From: Sabethes cyaneus
Taxonomy: Eukaryota; Arthropoda; Insecta; Diptera; Culicidae
NCBI RefSeq assembly: GCF_943734655.1
Contig: NC_071354.1
Coordinates: 138,370,642-138,434,641, forward strand
Length of the DNA stretch: 64,000 nt
Direction: 5' to 3'
Shown here: in pieces, positions 1-12,872 of the stretch
How positions within the stretch are numbered: the stretch's first letter is position 1
Layout: every line of letters begins with the position of its first letter
Position numbers and translations under genes: made by a program
The notes under the pieces: model-generated
Databases searched by the model: none
What the model was told of the DNA's origin: nothing
Seen by the model: only the letters and a program-made list of their open reading frames with translations

Positions 1-449
1 GTGAATGCAAATAAAAATTTAAACACACATATTTAATGAATTATTTACTTTCAATTTCGCGTTTTTGTACTACCCATTTTACTCTGTTCCGTGTGACACA
101 TTATCGGGATGAATGCGCGGCGCGGAGGTGGCGGGCGGCACTGCTACCAGCATTTTTAATTTATCCTGCTTAATTTAAATGCATTGCAAAAGTACTGTTT
201 TTTTTCTTCCCCATAAAGCAAATACTTATTTAACAACTGGTTCTTTCTGCGTAGAGCGCGTAATTAAAGTTGTAATGTCAAAGTAGGTAAAATTTAACTT
301 TATATTGCATCCTTCATGTTAATCATTTAATAAATTCTAGCCTAAACACTTTTAATTTTAAGGTAAATAAACTTAGAACTACAAAATAAGCAAAAACAGG
401 TTAGTACGAGGTCAACTACATGAAGCCGCCCGTGTTACCTCATTCCATT
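1..449. other. AT-rich DNA, no feature seen
   Basis: No reading frame, repeat or RNA gene is supported here. Bases 110-150 are locally GC-rich, but no element boundary is visible. Confidence 0.5.
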
Positions 450-830
450 TCCTCTATCAGTCTACCAATTCAATTGATTTTGCAAACATATTATAAGTAT
501 GACGTGTTCACTCATAACGTTTCCATCAACTTCAAGACAGCGTATGATACAGTCGATTTAGAATAGTTATGACAGATCAGGTGAGGAACGTCGGATAAAA
601 ATATTCGACAAATTGAAGCTATTATGAATTGTGTGATTCGTTAACGGCATGTTTCAGGGTTGCTATTGCATTCCCTTGTGTCAAGCAGAGAATTGAAACT
701 TAGCGATGGACTGTTATTCTTGTTGTTCAACTTAGCCCATGTGATGTTTATTTGAGAAAGGCTCAACTTCAACTAGTGACTTTAAGGTTATAACAGAAAA
801 CCTTGCCACGGTATCACTAAAGTACAACTC
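450..830 (+). pseudogene. RTE-like reverse transcriptase fragment, heavily decayed
   Basis: Conceptual translation with stops and frameshifts gives residues like INFKTAYDTVD near 525-560. This corresponds to palm motif A (IDFKxAYDTIDR) in the better copies of this family in the window. Upstream, ILQTYYKYDV matches the family's ILQKCREYNV. Downstream, a frame-shifted CVKQRIE then RKAQL resembles the LRQGD and IRKAQL region. The role in an intact element is target-primed reverse transcription. Several in-frame stops make this a dead relic. The family assignment is by comparison with 43.8-44.9 kb; I could not search a database. Confidence 0.6.
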
Positions 831-1540
831 ATTTTGAACTTGGACGTACTACTTATTTTACTACAGTCGCTCCTAGTGGTCGAATTTGGAAGCGTTTGAC
901 AGCTGTTTGTTTAGTTTTGCATTGGTGAGATTTTGTTTACAATGCATTTGTATTTAAAAAAGTTGTTACAAATGGTAGCGGAGAAGAGAAAATTGATTCT
1001 GGATCCGGATACGTTGAAAATCTAACATGGCCCAGTTCTAAAATTGCGAAATCGTAGGATTTGATCAAATCTACTGTGTGGAACCTATCGATGGATCATA
1101 GCAAACGTCAAGGTGGAACTTATGATTGGCAACTACGTTTGATAGTATTAAGATCCATTGTACCAAACCCGTGACTCTTGGTTGGCGAAATTACCATAAA
1201 ATACGGTTCCAACAAGAGTACAAGTTACAGAGTTCATTTAGAAAAGCTCAGAGAACTCTTTTGTGTGGGTTATCATCCATTTCGTGTCAAAAAGCCATCA
1301 AACCTAACACTGAAGCATAACATAGTGGTCAGCTTTCCGGGAAAAACTTGTATGTGCCCATGATTATGTGCTTTTATGGTCCCAGAAGATGTCCTAAGCA
1401 AATTTAAAATGTTCGGCTTTAAGTAGCTGCCACTACAGTCGAGAGCGGATAGCGGAGTGGATATAATCGAAAAAGATCTCAACCCACCTAGTTGTCCCCA
1501 ATTTCGCCTGAAATACTGAGAAATTGTTATGCGGACTCCA
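831..1540. other. Unassigned intergenic DNA
   Basis: Short open frames at 1126-1363 match nothing I recognise and overlap each other. No repeat structure is visible. Confidence 0.4.
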
Positions 1541-1544
1541 TAAA

Positions 1545-1660
1545 TGAGTGGCCAAGAGGCAATTTCTTCAAGTACATCATCATAAACATGCACTGTCCAC
1601 ACGAAGGTAGACCCGACGACGAAACCGCAACGTTCTAAGTGCAGCTGTTTAACCGAGCGT
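1545..1660 (+). pseudogene. AP-endonuclease fragment of an RTE-like retrotransposon
   Basis: The plus strand encodes NFFKYIIINMHCPHEGRPDD followed by a stop. This is the same segment as FFNYSIINVHCPHEGRPDD in the copies near 45.6 kb and 8.38 kb. In the intact protein it is part of the APE-type endonuclease that nicks the target DNA. Only about 35 residues remain and nothing else of the element adjoins. Confidence 0.7.
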
Positions 1661-1789
1661 TACAGAATCGTCTGTTTTTTTAATATGTGCTTAAATGTTT
1701 TATATATACTTTCACGTTTCTAGAATTATGGTTAGTAGGGTTAGTTAAATGTTAAATTTTTATTTGTTTTAAGGTTAGCTAGGTTAGTA

Positions 1790-1812
1790 AAATAAATAAA
1801 TAAATAAATAAT
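1790..1812. repeat. AAAT tetranucleotide microsatellite
   Basis: About five and a half uninterrupted copies of an AATA/AAAT unit. Confidence 0.85.
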
Positions 1813-1821
1813 TAAAGATTT

Positions 1822-2665
1822 TCAACACACTAAAACATCAAATATGGCAAATTTGGTACGGGGGTGAAGCTTGCCAGACCTTAGGGTCTTGTGGAGTCCG
1901 TAGTAAGCGCAACTTCTGATAAGAATGCGTCTGCGTATTTCTCTGCTGCAGTTGTTATCCGACGTCATTAAAGACCCGAGGTATACAAATTCATCTACCA
2001 TCTCGAACTCGTCCCTGTCGACTACCACACTATTGCCAATGCAAGCTCGATCGCACTCGGTTCCTCCTGCTAACAGATATTTGATTTTGGACGTATTCAC
2101 CACTAATCCAACCTTTACTGCTTCACGTTTCAGGTTGGCTCAGCAACCTCCTGGAACGTCCTTCCGATAATATCCACGTCGTCAGTGAAACAGATAAATT
2201 GACTAGATTTGTTGAAGATCGTGCCCCGCATGTTAACCTTTCATAACACCTTCTAGCGCCATGTTGAATAGGAGACAGGAAATACCATCGCCTTGTCGAA
2301 GTCCCCTGTATGTTTCTAACGGGCTTGATAACGCGCCCAAAACCATCCATCGTGGCCTTAATCAGTCTAGTCAGCTTCCCGGGAAATCCGTTTTCGTCCA
2401 TAATTTTCTATAGCTCTTCACGGTCGATAGTATCGTAGGCGGCCTTGAAATCTATGAATAGCTGGTGCGTAAAGACTTGGTATACTCTACACTTTTGGAG
2501 GATCTGTCGCAGCACAAAGATTTGGTCCGTTGTCGATCGCCCGTTCACAAAACCGGCTTGATAACTTCCCACGAAACTACTTGCTAGCGGCGATAGACAG
2601 CTAAAGATGATCTGAGAAAATATCGCCCTCATAGGTCCTTTTATATTCCGCGAATTTCTTGGCAC
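1822..2665 (-). pseudogene. RTE-like reverse transcriptase fragment
   Basis: On the minus strand, going down from 2665, three frames carry consecutive RT pieces. The first has the finger/palm part with SYQAGFVNGRSTTDQIF, then QLFIDFKAAYDTIDREEL with motif A near 2430-2460. The second (2401-2123) has FPGKLTRLIKATMDG. The third (2103-1822) has DEFVYLGSLMTSDNN, the post-palm segment. Two or more frameshifts separate them. The motif-B/C region (LRQGD and FADD) is scrambled. Both the 5' endonuclease part and the C-terminus are missing, so this is a decayed, truncated insertion. Confidence 0.75.
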
Positions 2666-3405
2666 GTTTTGTTCAACCGTTGAAACGGTTTAATGGAAAA
2701 GGTCAGCACACGATCGGTCTAGTGAGCCCTGGATGCTCGTTACGTCTAACCCATCAAGGACCAGCGGCAGTCCTCTGGCCTTCTGTCATAATCGTTAAGG
2801 AGGACATTCCCCTCTCGGCACAGTCATTCCGGTATCGTCGTGGGCCTGTCGAAGACCAGAACGAACGGACTAGCACCGGTCAGCAGCGTTGCCTAAAACC
2901 CAGCGACGTCGTCCGTAGTAATTTTAAAGTAGATAGTAGCGCGCCCAGAATTTCCTCGAGCCTCCCCCGAACAGTGAGTCAGTTGCAGAAAGCGGCGGAA
3001 AATTATCGGCCAGCAGAGAAGATTCTTCAGTAGCGGCAGCGGTACGTACCGGTTTTTCATTCATCATCTACTGCCGCACACACATACACATCCACAATAG
3101 AAAAATCAATAAAAAAAATGGTTCAATAGTTCTTTTTTTCCAAACACCAAACATTCAATTATCACAATAGTCCAATTCATTCATACAGTAAGGTGAAAGT
3201 CGACCGCACGCTTGTCCGCGAAGCCCTCCTGATTACCCAGTAGTAAGCCGATCCTGGGACTATAGTCAAAGGGTGTCTTGCTACAGAGCTTTCCCAGTAC
3301 AGACAGTAGAGACACCCTTAGGTATTAGTTACAGCTGCAGGCAACGTACGACAGCTGTTCGCCACGGAACATTAAGATTGTCATGGGGATACGAACGCCC
3401 AGATC
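2666..3405. other. Unassigned DNA with an anonymous 124-codon frame
   Basis: An open frame at 2659-3033 (plus) starts inside the preceding retroelement relic and has no motif I recognise. It is probably fortuitous. The remainder up to the GT array shows no structure. Confidence 0.35.
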
Positions 3406-3831
<426 letters not shown>

Positions 3832-3964
3832 GATATGATCACTACGACCAGCATTTTGATCTCTTGTGATCTTATCCAGGTGTCCGCACTTCGTTGTTAT
3901 TGCGGTATCGCTGTAGAGTGTGATCCATGCTTAAAGTGTTGGTGTGTTTTCACCCCTTTTTCCC

Positions 3965-4300
3965 TCTACGCTTCTTACTACTTTTCAACCAATCTAGAGC
4001 TCTAAAGCCAGGAAATGCGGAGACTAGTTACAATTTGTTTTTGGACAAGAGGCTTCATTCGCACCTCCAGCAAGTATCATTCTTATAACCAGTCCCGGCT
4101 AAAGGCTTCATGGTCGGTAAAGCAGTGTTCAGCACAGAGTGAGGGTGTGTATGTGTGTATGTATGTGTTCCTTACTACTTATGCATTACCAATCTCGTTC
4201 CTAGAAGCTATAATTTGCCCTTGAACAAGAGGCTTCATTCGCACCTCAAGCAAGTACCACTCTTATAACTTGCCCTGGCAAGAGGCTTTCATTTGAGGCC
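3965..4300. repeat. Tandem duplication of about 180-bp units next to the GT array
   Basis: The segment with core ACAAGAGGCTTCATTCGCAC occurs at 4045 and again at 4225. The similarity extends upstream (CTTACTACTT, ACCAATCT) and downstream (CAAGTA, TCTTATAAC). A third, poorer copy (GGCAAGAGGCTTTCATTT) starts near 4272. A small degenerate tandem array of unknown origin. Confidence 0.75.
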
Positions 4301-4439
4301 CCATTTTCGGCATATCGGTCTATTTGGGGGCCCTATGCTTTCGTACGCATTTGCATGCGTTCTAGTGTTTTCGTAGAAAAAAAATACTCACTATACCAGT
4401 TTCGCTAGTATCTATAGAGTGTAGCATGTACGTGTTTGG

Positions 4440-5050
4440 ATCAACTTCCACTTTTGCACTTTTTGCAAATATATGGTAGGAAGAGGGTCCGGAAAAAGCA
4501 ACGCCTCCCACGGACTGTGACTATTGACCGCGATGAACTGGAAGTGGTTGATGAGTTCGGATATTTGGGATCTCTAGTCCCGCCGACAACAATACGAGTA
4601 AGTAGATTCAACGACGCATTCAAGCAAGAATTTGAGCCGACTTTTCCCTCCGTAAGACGCTTCGATCAAGGAGCATACGCCGCCGCCTATAGTTGACGAT
4701 GAACAAAACGCAAATCAGACCGGTAGTCCTCTGCGGACATGATTATCTATCATATTTGTAGATTATTTTCGGTGAAATGATGACAACTTTGTATTCCTTT
4801 TTTAGTGCGTGACGTGACTCTATGGACTTAAGTCTGTAACGTGACTTGCGGAAGATGTTGTGCATTTGCCGTATTTGAACGAAAGGTGTTGCGGACTGTA
4901 TTTGGGTGAGTACATGCGGAAAGCAGAGTGTGGCGCAGGCGTATAGTCCACTAGCTACAAGCACTACTTGGAGAAATTTCCATCGTAAACCTGGCGAAAG
5001 TTTGGAAACTACGGTGGGCTGGCCACGCCGCACTGTGGGATGAAACCCAA
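4440..5050 (+). pseudogene. RTE-like RT C-terminal region, decayed
   Basis: The plus strand encodes LPRTVTIDRDELEVVDEF then YLGSLVPPTT, the segment following the RT palm in this family. After shifts it continues with TQIRPVVLCG, FERKVLRTVFG and a degraded MRKAECG/LEKFPS stretch that parallels the family's ESGEWRRRMNHEL and LAKVSRLRWAGH. The palm itself is absent, and frame changes occur near 4600, 4700 and 4900. It is a 5'-truncated, dead copy. Confidence 0.7.
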
Positions 5051-6435
5051 ATCTAGGTGGACAAAAGTAATTACGCTAAAACCGTTAGTACTAGGTATAT
5101 AGTATGTTCGGAGTCAATTTGTTATTTTAACTTCCGCATTTTTTGGTGTATAAAACATTAGGGTGACCATCATAGTAAGCGAGTGCAAAATATAAACTTT
5201 TTTATGGCTTAAGTTAGCTGAATAAAATGTTTAGCAAAGTTAAGGAACATTAAGTTTTAAGTAACTTTGCTAAAGAAATATAAGTTCTATCTATTATGGT
5301 TGATGGGCTGGAGCTACTTAAAGTTTTTTGGTTGGAGTGAACCTAAAAATCTGTTTTTTCTTTATATCTTCTTTCGTGTTTATTTCTCACAAATCATGCC
5401 TTCTGAGCACTTTCATATGCATGGAAAACGCATATTTTGTTTGAAGGAATCAAGTCGCTATCTCCTTCGGTTCTCAAACTACAGGCATTTTTTCTAAAAA
5501 ATATGGTTTTTTTCAATTGTCAATAACGTAAAAACTGCTCAAAAGCAGCAAATCAAATTTTGTATAAATGTTTAGTGATATATTGGCCTCTAAAATTAAT
5601 TGAGATCACATCGGTCCAGATCGGCCCTTTTTTGCTAGACCGTATTGAATATTGAAGTAAAAATTACCGTTTTACTTACCAAAATCACAATTTTTACGTA
5701 AATAGAATGAATTAAAAAAGCGAAAATAAGTCTAAATGATTGTATTTAGCTTAATCAAGTATAATTAATAATGGTATAACTTCTCTGGGCGATTTAAGTT
5801 TCTTTAAAACTGGAATACCTCTAATGTTTGCTATTAACAAATCTGAGTACTGTAGCATCATGCTCACTTAATCGATAGTTGTTATCTCTCGAAAACTTTC
5901 GTGTATGTCTTTCTCTAATTTGCCTAATTAAGAAAATACGTGTTTCAATGAAAAGGCTATAAAAATAATGACAGTTTCATCAATTCAAAAGAACAACGTC
6001 TCAAGCAAAATGCTTGTGGGTAAAAATCGACAGAGAATCTACCATTGAGAGTGAAGTCCAGTAGTATTTCATTTCGGGTAGCAATCCCGTCGATTATCCA
6101 GTTCCTGTTCTGCATGGATGATGTGACGTAGACTAGTGTACCCTGAAAAAACCAATTTCCGAAGTTGAGTGAAAGCTTATGGTGGTTTTCAAGACCAATG
6201 TGCATAAGCGCGGGCAAGTGAAGGCGAAAGTAGTCCGCATTAGAAAGAGCCTGAAAACAACCGAAGAAATTCCTGCTACGGTAAGGCTGCCGCATTTCTG
6301 AGTGTAGTCAAGAAATGTTGAGGTGCACTAACGTGAATTCAATGATGTCCATGATACAATTATAAGTGTGTGTGCTGCCAACCAGAAAGACGCCCAGGAG
6401 AAGAAGTAAGAGGAATTTGAAGTGCTATACGAAAC
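5051..6435. other. AT-rich unassigned DNA
   Basis: Open frames at 5267-5497 (plus) and 5957-6295 (minus) have biased composition and no recognised motif. No TIR or tandem repeat was seen. Confidence 0.4.
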
Positions 6436-7010
6436 TTGTCTCAGCTCAAAGTACGGCAGCAAGCTCAACTGGTGGTGCAGCAGCAGGCAGTAAGGGTCCC
6501 ACTACCGACGTTCGATGGTAAGTACGAACATTGGCCACGATTCAAAGCAATGTTTCAGGATCTTGTGAGTCGCTCGCCGGATTACGATGCCATCAAACTT
6601 TACCATCTGGAGAAGTCGCTGGTAGGCGATGCTGCTGGTTTACGGCCAGTAAAAGAAAAGCCGCTGTTCATCGATTCCAATCCAACGGTTGCTCCCATGC
6701 ATGTCGAGCATTGTTGAATAATGAGTCCCACGTTTGTCGCATTTCCAGCGACATAGTCCGTTAACTTTGAAACCGTCCGTGGCCAGTGGTGCCATTCCTT
6801 CTAGAAAAATTGAAATGAAAAAGTGGCTTGAAAGATTAAAACGGAGTGATCCTGAGTTCAACTCACCTAGATCAGTCGATTTCCTCATCGGCAATGAATT
6901 TTTTTTTCACTCTTTAAATCGGGACAAATTATAATTTACGATCACATGTCCCTACTCCAAGAAGCTGTCTTCGGGTGGGTTGATGTCGCAGCCTTGCCGC
7001 CATGGATCCT
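6436..7010 (+). pseudogene. BEL/Pao LTR-retrotransposon remnant, gag joined to protease region
   Basis: The first 90 codons read VPLPTFDGKYEHWPRFKAMF and then YHLEKSLVGDAAGL. This matches the N-terminal gag domain typical of BEL/Pao elements (PxFxGxxxxWxxFxxxF and LxxxLxGxA). After a stop near 6717 and a jump, another frame has SDPEFNSPRSVDFLIGNEFF, which resembles the segment after the BEL/Pao aspartic protease that leads into RT. The zinc knuckle, the protease active site and all RT sequence are missing. A large internal deletion therefore fuses gag to the protease tail. No LTRs are visible around it. Confidence 0.7.
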
Positions 7011-7140
7011 GCACACCGTTACGCTCGTCTTCTCGACAGACCCCATGTAGGGCCACGATGCCGAATTTTCGGAGTTTTACATGTTCGAGCAGCATCCTAT
7101 AGCTGCCCGCGAAATTCAGCGATCCGCAGTTCCAGGTTCA
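7002..7140 (-). pseudogene. AP-endonuclease N-terminal fragment (RTE-like)
   Basis: The minus strand encodes TWNCGSLNFAGSYRMLLEHV and then KFGIVALHGVCRED. This parallels the endonuclease start GTWNCRSLNFAGCERVL and IVALQEICRKGE in the copy at 45.7-46.0 kb. It lies head to head with the plus-strand RT fragment that follows, so the two come from separate insertions or an inversion. Confidence 0.72.
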
Positions 7141-7263
7141 AAGCATCCTTATTTCATCATCTTACCAGTCTTTTCGCTAATTCCGTTTCACGTACTCGAG
7201 GATTTTCTCTACTACGCCGTTGACATATTATATTTATCATACAACTAAATTAGTGTAAATAAC

Positions 7264-7880
7264 TCTGCTGACACAGAGTAGCCACCTCCTAGCCTTCGCA
7301 GACGACCTCGTCATTATTACTAGAAACCTTGAGACGGCGGAGGCAATCTACGCCAGACTAAAAATGGAGGCTAGGAGGATAGGGTTACAAATCAATGCGT
7401 CGAAAACCAAATATATGGTTGGAAGAAGCTCCAGAGAGAGTAACGTTTACCTCCCACGGACAGTGACTATTGATGGTGATGAACTGGAAGTGGTTGTTGA
7501 GTTCGTATATTTGGGATCTCTGGTCACCGCCGACAATAACACGAGTAAGGAGATCCAACGACGCATTCAAGATGGAAATCGAGCCTACTTTTCCCTCCGC
7601 AAGACGTTTCGATCTAGGACCATACGCCGCCGCACAAAGCTGATGATGTACAAAACGCTAATAAGACCGGTAGTCCTCTACGGACTTGAAACGGTAACTT
7701 TGCTTACGGAAGACATACGTGCACTAGCCGTATTTGAACGAAAGATGTTCCGGACTGAATACTGGCGCGGTAACCATAGCACGGCAATACAGGAAATGCT
7801 TCGTCAAACACGAGCGTCTGTTCACCAAGGGGGCGCGGCTCAAACAGCGTCTGTTCTCCATGTTAGGGGCGGCTGATTAT
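7264..7880 (+). pseudogene. RTE-like RT: palm motif C through C-terminal region
   Basis: One uninterrupted frame contains the catalytic FADD motif (7295-7306) within LLAFADDLVIITRN. It continues with IGLQINASKTKYMVG, VEFVYLGSLVTADNNTS, RAYFSLRKTFRS and KTLIRPVVLYGLE. It then diverges into non-homologous sequence (EYWRGNHSTAIQEM) and stops at 7876. The 5' part (endonuclease, fingers, motifs A and B) is absent, so this is a 5'-truncated copy. The open frame with an intact motif C suggests a fairly young insertion. Confidence 0.8.
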
Positions 7881-8059
7881 CATACTCGTCCTCGTGCCGG
7901 CGGGGACTCTAAACAGTGCTGTGCACGATGATCCTCTGACAAGACAGGGTTGGATTAGGGGCAGGCCCAACAAGCCGCCCTGGAAAATAAAAAGTTACCA
8001 ACAACGAAGAGGAAAATACAGATCGGACCAATCGGCGTCGACCTACGCGACGAAATAAG

Positions 8060-10522
8060 GACTACAATTGGAAACTCGGGACATGGAATTGCAAACCGCT
8101 CGGCCTCCCGGGTTGCGATAGGATAATCTATGATGAACTACATCCCTGAAACTTCTAAGTCGTAGCACTGCAGGAACATTGCTGGACAGGACAGAAGGTA
8201 TGGAAAAGCGGGCATCGAGCGGCTACTTTCTACCAGAGCTGTGGCACCACCAACGAGCTGGGAACCGGCTTTATAGTACTGGGAAAGCCAGCGTGTGGTT
8301 GGTTGGCAACCGATCAACGTAAGGATGTGAAAGTTGAGGATTAAGGGCCATTTCTTCAATTACAGTATCATCAATGTGCACTGCCCCCACGAAGGGAGAG
8401 CCGATGACGAGAAGGACGCGTTCTACGCGAAGCTGGAGTAGGTGTATGATGGCTGTCCGCGACGGGACGTGAAAATCCGCATCGGTGACATGAACGCACA
8501 GGTAGGACGGGAAGCTATATATACACCGGTAACCGGGCCAAACAGCCTGCATGTCGCAACGAACGACAACGGCCAACGATGCGTAAATTTTACAGCTTCC
8601 CGCGGTATGGTAGTCCGAAGTACCTTCTTGCCCCGCAAAGATATCCACAAGGCCTGGAGATCACCAGACCAATGAATAGAAAACCAAATTGACCACAATC
8701 TAATCGACGGTAAACTCTTCTCTGATGTTATAAACGTTCGCACCTACTACGAATATAGATTCGGACCATTTCCTAGTTGCAGTCTGCATGCGCTCAAAAC
8801 TCTCGACGGTGTATAACACGCGTCGAACTCGTACGCCGCGACCCATCATCGAGCAGCTACGAGACACCGGAGTTGCCCAGGAATACGCGCGGCAGCTGGA
8901 AGCAGCGCTACCAACGGAAGAGCATCTTGGCGCAGCAACTCTTGAAGATGGTTGGAAAGGCATTAAGACTGCTATCGGTAGTACTGCTCTAGCGGCACTA
9001 GGTAAACGGATAGAAATTTGATCGCCAAAACGAGCAAAATGACTCAAGATTCCAGGTTTCTAGCTTATGATGTATGAAAATACACCATGAATAATAATCA
9101 TGATATCACGAGCTTTTTACTGTACAACACAATGCAAAATCATGAACAATTATTCATGATTTTGTGCTGTCTGACATGTGCAGTTCAGTCATGATTTGAC
9201 CGGAATTCACATTTCATGATTTCATGATTTCATGGCATTCATGGCATCGGAATCGAATTTCTTTCCGTGTACAATGAATCCGAACCGAAAAAACGATTGG
9301 TTCGACGGCGAATGTGAGCAATTAGTGCAGGAGAAGAATGCAGCACGTGCGAGAATGCTGCAACACCGTACGAGGGCGAATGTGGAACGATATAAACAAG
9401 CACGGAACAGGCAAAACTCGGTCTTCCGGAGGAAAAAGTGCCAACAGGAAGAACGAGATCACGAGTGCTAACGATAAACGGAAGGTCTACGAGAAGTTAA
9501 AACGTTCGCGCAAAGGCTGCGTGCCGCAGGCCGATATGTGCCAGGACTCAGACGGATATCTTCTCACGAACGAACGTAAGGTGATCGAGAGGTAGAAGCA
9601 GTATTACGATGAGCACCTTAACAGCGATGTAGCTGAACATGAAGGGCACGATATGGCAATAGATATTGGAGCACGTGCTGAAGACGACAGAATACCAGCC
9701 CCTGACCTCCAGGAGGTAGCATAAGAGATCGGTCGGCTGAAGAACAATAAAGTGGCTGGGGCTGATCAGCTACCCGGCGAGCTGCTGAAATACGGTGGTG
9801 ACGCACTGGCTAGAGCGCTGCACTGGGTCATTGCCAAGATTTGGGAGTAGGAGCTACTACCGGAGGAGTGGACGGAAGGCATCGTCTGTCCGATCTACAA
9901 AAAGGGCGACAAGTTGGATTGTTGTAATTACCGCGCAACTGTTGAACGCGGCCTACAAGCTACTCACCCAACTTTTATGTCGTCGATTATCACCATTTGC
10001 AAAGGAGTTCGTGGGGCAATATCCAGTGTTCCAGAAATGTCGCGAATACAACGTGCCCACGCATCATTTATTCGTCAACAAATCGGCGTATGACACGATC
10101 GATCGAGATCAGCTATGGCAAATTATGCACTACTACGGATTTCCGGACAAACTAACGCGATTGGTCAAGGCGACGATGGATCGAGTAAAGTGTGTTGTTC
10201 GAGTATCAGGGGCAGTCTCGAGTCCCTTTGAATCTCGAAGAGCCTGAAGCCAAACGGATTGGACTTGTCATTAATGTATCGAAAACAAAATCGTGTATCT
10301 GGGCTCACTGGTTACCGCAGACAACGACACCAGCAGAGAAATACAAAGACGCATTATGGCAGGAAATCGCGCCTACTTTGGACTCCGTAGAATGCTGCGA
10401 TTGAACAAAGTTCAACACCGCACGAAGTTAACAATCTACAGGGAACCACCCATCGCTCACACCACAAAAATCGGTCGCCTGCGATGGGCTGGGCACGTCG
10501 TGAGGATGTCGGACTTATCTTA
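8060..10522 (+). pseudogene. Near full-length RTE-like retrotransposon (EN-RT) with inactivating lesions
   Basis: Order on the plus strand: endonuclease start LGTWNCKPLGLPGCDRI (about 8075); VVALQEHCWTGQKVW; FNYSIINVHCPHEG (8365-8405); VKIRIGDMNAQVGREA (8468-8515); ATNDNGQRCVNFTASRG; FLPRKDIHKA. A linker follows (DWFDGECEQL at 9297, YEKLKRSRKGC at 9490), then the RT with LPEEWTEGIVCPIYKKGDK (9860-9910), KSAYDTIDRDQLWQIMHYYG (10080-10135) and SGAVSSPFESR. Sequence then jumps directly to KRIGLVINVSKTK and the C-terminal YLGSLVTADND and RLRWAGHVVRM. Motif B and the FADD motif C are therefore deleted. There are also several stops and frameshifts and a foldback insertion at 9030-9235. It cannot encode an active RT. 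Confidence 0.85.
9030..9238. repeat. Foldback sequence inserted between EN and the RT linker
   Basis: This roughly 200-bp block interrupts the coding homology of the surrounding retroelement. At 9124-9170 it holds an inverted repeat (AAAATCATGAA, 6-base spacer, TTCATGATTTT) with partly matching flanks. TCATGATTTC also repeats near 9215-9235. It is probably a small MITE-like insertion, but I could not fix its ends or a target duplication. Confidence 0.5.
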
Positions 10523-12872
10523 ATTTATCTCAATTAAAAATCAATACAGGTTTTCTATTTTAATTTTGTAAAGCCTTTTCAAACCTCTTTCTAAAATGGT
10601 ATAGTCAGCAGCTTTTCTAGCACAATACACTTCTGATCGATTTTTAGATAAATTATTCGATAGCATGATCTTTCAAAGGAGATTTTTTCCCGAGTTATAA
10701 TTTTATGGTAAATAAATTTCTTGTTATTGATTCCAAACTGTTATTATTTCATGAACGAACATAAATAAAAAGTTTTACTTCGAAAATCGATCTATATATT
10801 TCCCAATCGTTTATTTATAATTTTAAAGGTATACTTCTCCATCTAATTTGTCTCATCCAAAATCGTTGTTTGTCTGACGTGTAACAAAATTCAATCATTC
10901 GATCACGACATCAGTTGGTTGGCGTTCCAGAAAAGTCCTAGGTATTTATTTAACTAAGAAGCTCAGTGGGGCAACCGATTTTTGTGCTGCCGCAGTGAAA
11001 ATCCACTGCTGCAAGCCCGTGTTGACTCTTCCTGTGCTTGTTTGAATCGAGCCCGTGCGGCAGGCAAAAGGTAAACAACAGCAAGTAGGTAGATACTGAC
11101 TTCAATGGCAAGCCAACGCATAGCACACACAGGAGTGCCGGAAAGTGATAGAATCTGCGTAGAAAGCGGAAAAATCTCATCGCATCATCTGCAGGCACAG
11201 GCAGGCGAGCAGCAAAACAGAAGGGTTGAAATTCTGCTTGACTCATCAATTCTGACACGAGATCATCATTTCAACAAGGCTGATGCCACTACACCTTCAA
11301 CATAAGAGGGTCGCTATTGTACCGAAATGACTTTCCAACTTCAATAATTTGTGGGGTGAAGAGATTTTTTCAAAGCGCAAACATAGTAACAAGCGCGGAT
11401 TCTAGTTGCTTCAAATTTTTCATTAAACCATAGTTTAGTAGAATATGATTAAAAATTCAGGTTGTTATTATTTAATATCCAGCGTGCTGCCGGAATGTTA
11501 ACTCTATTCAGCTAGTTTGCATCTAACTTATCACAAAATCCCACAAGAGAAAAACTGTCCATTTATACCTCGTCGATTTGAATATGCATACTAATAAATT
11601 TGTACAACTAGCTTCGATAAATTAAGTCCGCAATTAAAACATGTACTCAACACACTTGACAGGTCTTAATTATTATCATCGACTAGGCTGGAATAAATGG
11701 TAGCCATTAACGGAGCTGCACGGGTTGGCACGAGTCGAGCGAGCGTTCGGCTCATTGTGCCTCCCACATCCCCAAGCTTGAAAAGAATTTCGCAGTATGC
11801 ACACTATTGACTGGAGCTGCATTGTGTTCTCAACCATACACCAGATTCCATAAATCATCACTCAAAATATCGACACCTCCCCGAGTGGAATCAATAAATC
11901 GTTCAAAATTCACCCAGTTTCATGATGCAATTGTTACACGCAGGCGTCATTGCAGCATTTGTACGAATATTCTTGACTTAAAAGAATTAAGTGCCGCATG
12001 GGTTTGCAGTGTAAGAAGGGTGTGTTCTCTTTGGCTTGAGGAGTTGATCAACTCGTGAAATGACGCGTGTGTGGGCTGCCCTTCGAGTCGAGAGTCAGTC
12101 AGCCTGAGGCAAAAATCCGTCTAAGCGCACACACACCTTATTTTTCTCATCTTGTTATAAGCAGACGCAGAAACCTTAACAAATGAGCCTTGGATGACGA
12201 AGCAGTCTTACATCAGACTTTCTTCTGTCCGTGCACAAACGGCCGATGCTGATTTACTTGGTTTTGAAATAAAATAAAATAGTTTCATTATTTTTTAGCA
12301 CAAAAGTGATCGTAATTTTTTTGGCATGGTTGTACCAGTAATCAGTAAGACGATTAGTATTGCTCTATTTCACCGTTCATTACCACACGTGTTGCATGTT
12401 ATTTAGAGCTTGTAAGATATTTTTTCTTCTTTAAACATACTCTTCGATCTCGATCTTTAAAAAGTTATTAAAAAGTTATTAACAGACCTTGCCTGATATG
12501 AGAACATTATAGTGAGATTTTTATGAGGTGCACTCATATTACTTGTCTTGGCAAGTAATTATTTTAATTACTTCGGTCTCTTGCATCCTTTGATTTATGA
12601 CCTGTCGTGGCTGGAGACTATTTTCTCATCAAAGCAGGTCCTGTAACCTTACAGTAACGTAGCTTAAAAACGCGATCATAAATAAATGTGTGAAAAATAT
12701 CGAGGTGTTTTGAACAGAACGAGACAACTTCGTCACTTTAACTCGAAAAACTCGCAAAATAAATCACATGTGAACAGAATATGAAACTACGTATAAAATT
12801 TGAGGCTGGCAAAGGGTGAACATGGGCATTCCATAACCTCTGTTCATTAACTCCTATTCCTACCTCCACGAT
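10523..12872. other. 2.3 kb unassigned intergenic DNA
   Basis: AT-rich with a more complex stretch at 10.9-12.1 kb. Open frames (e.g. 10950-11258 minus, 11807-12058 plus) carry no recognisable motif. No TIRs or tandem repeats were noticed. This may be host intergenic or intronic DNA. Confidence 0.4.
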
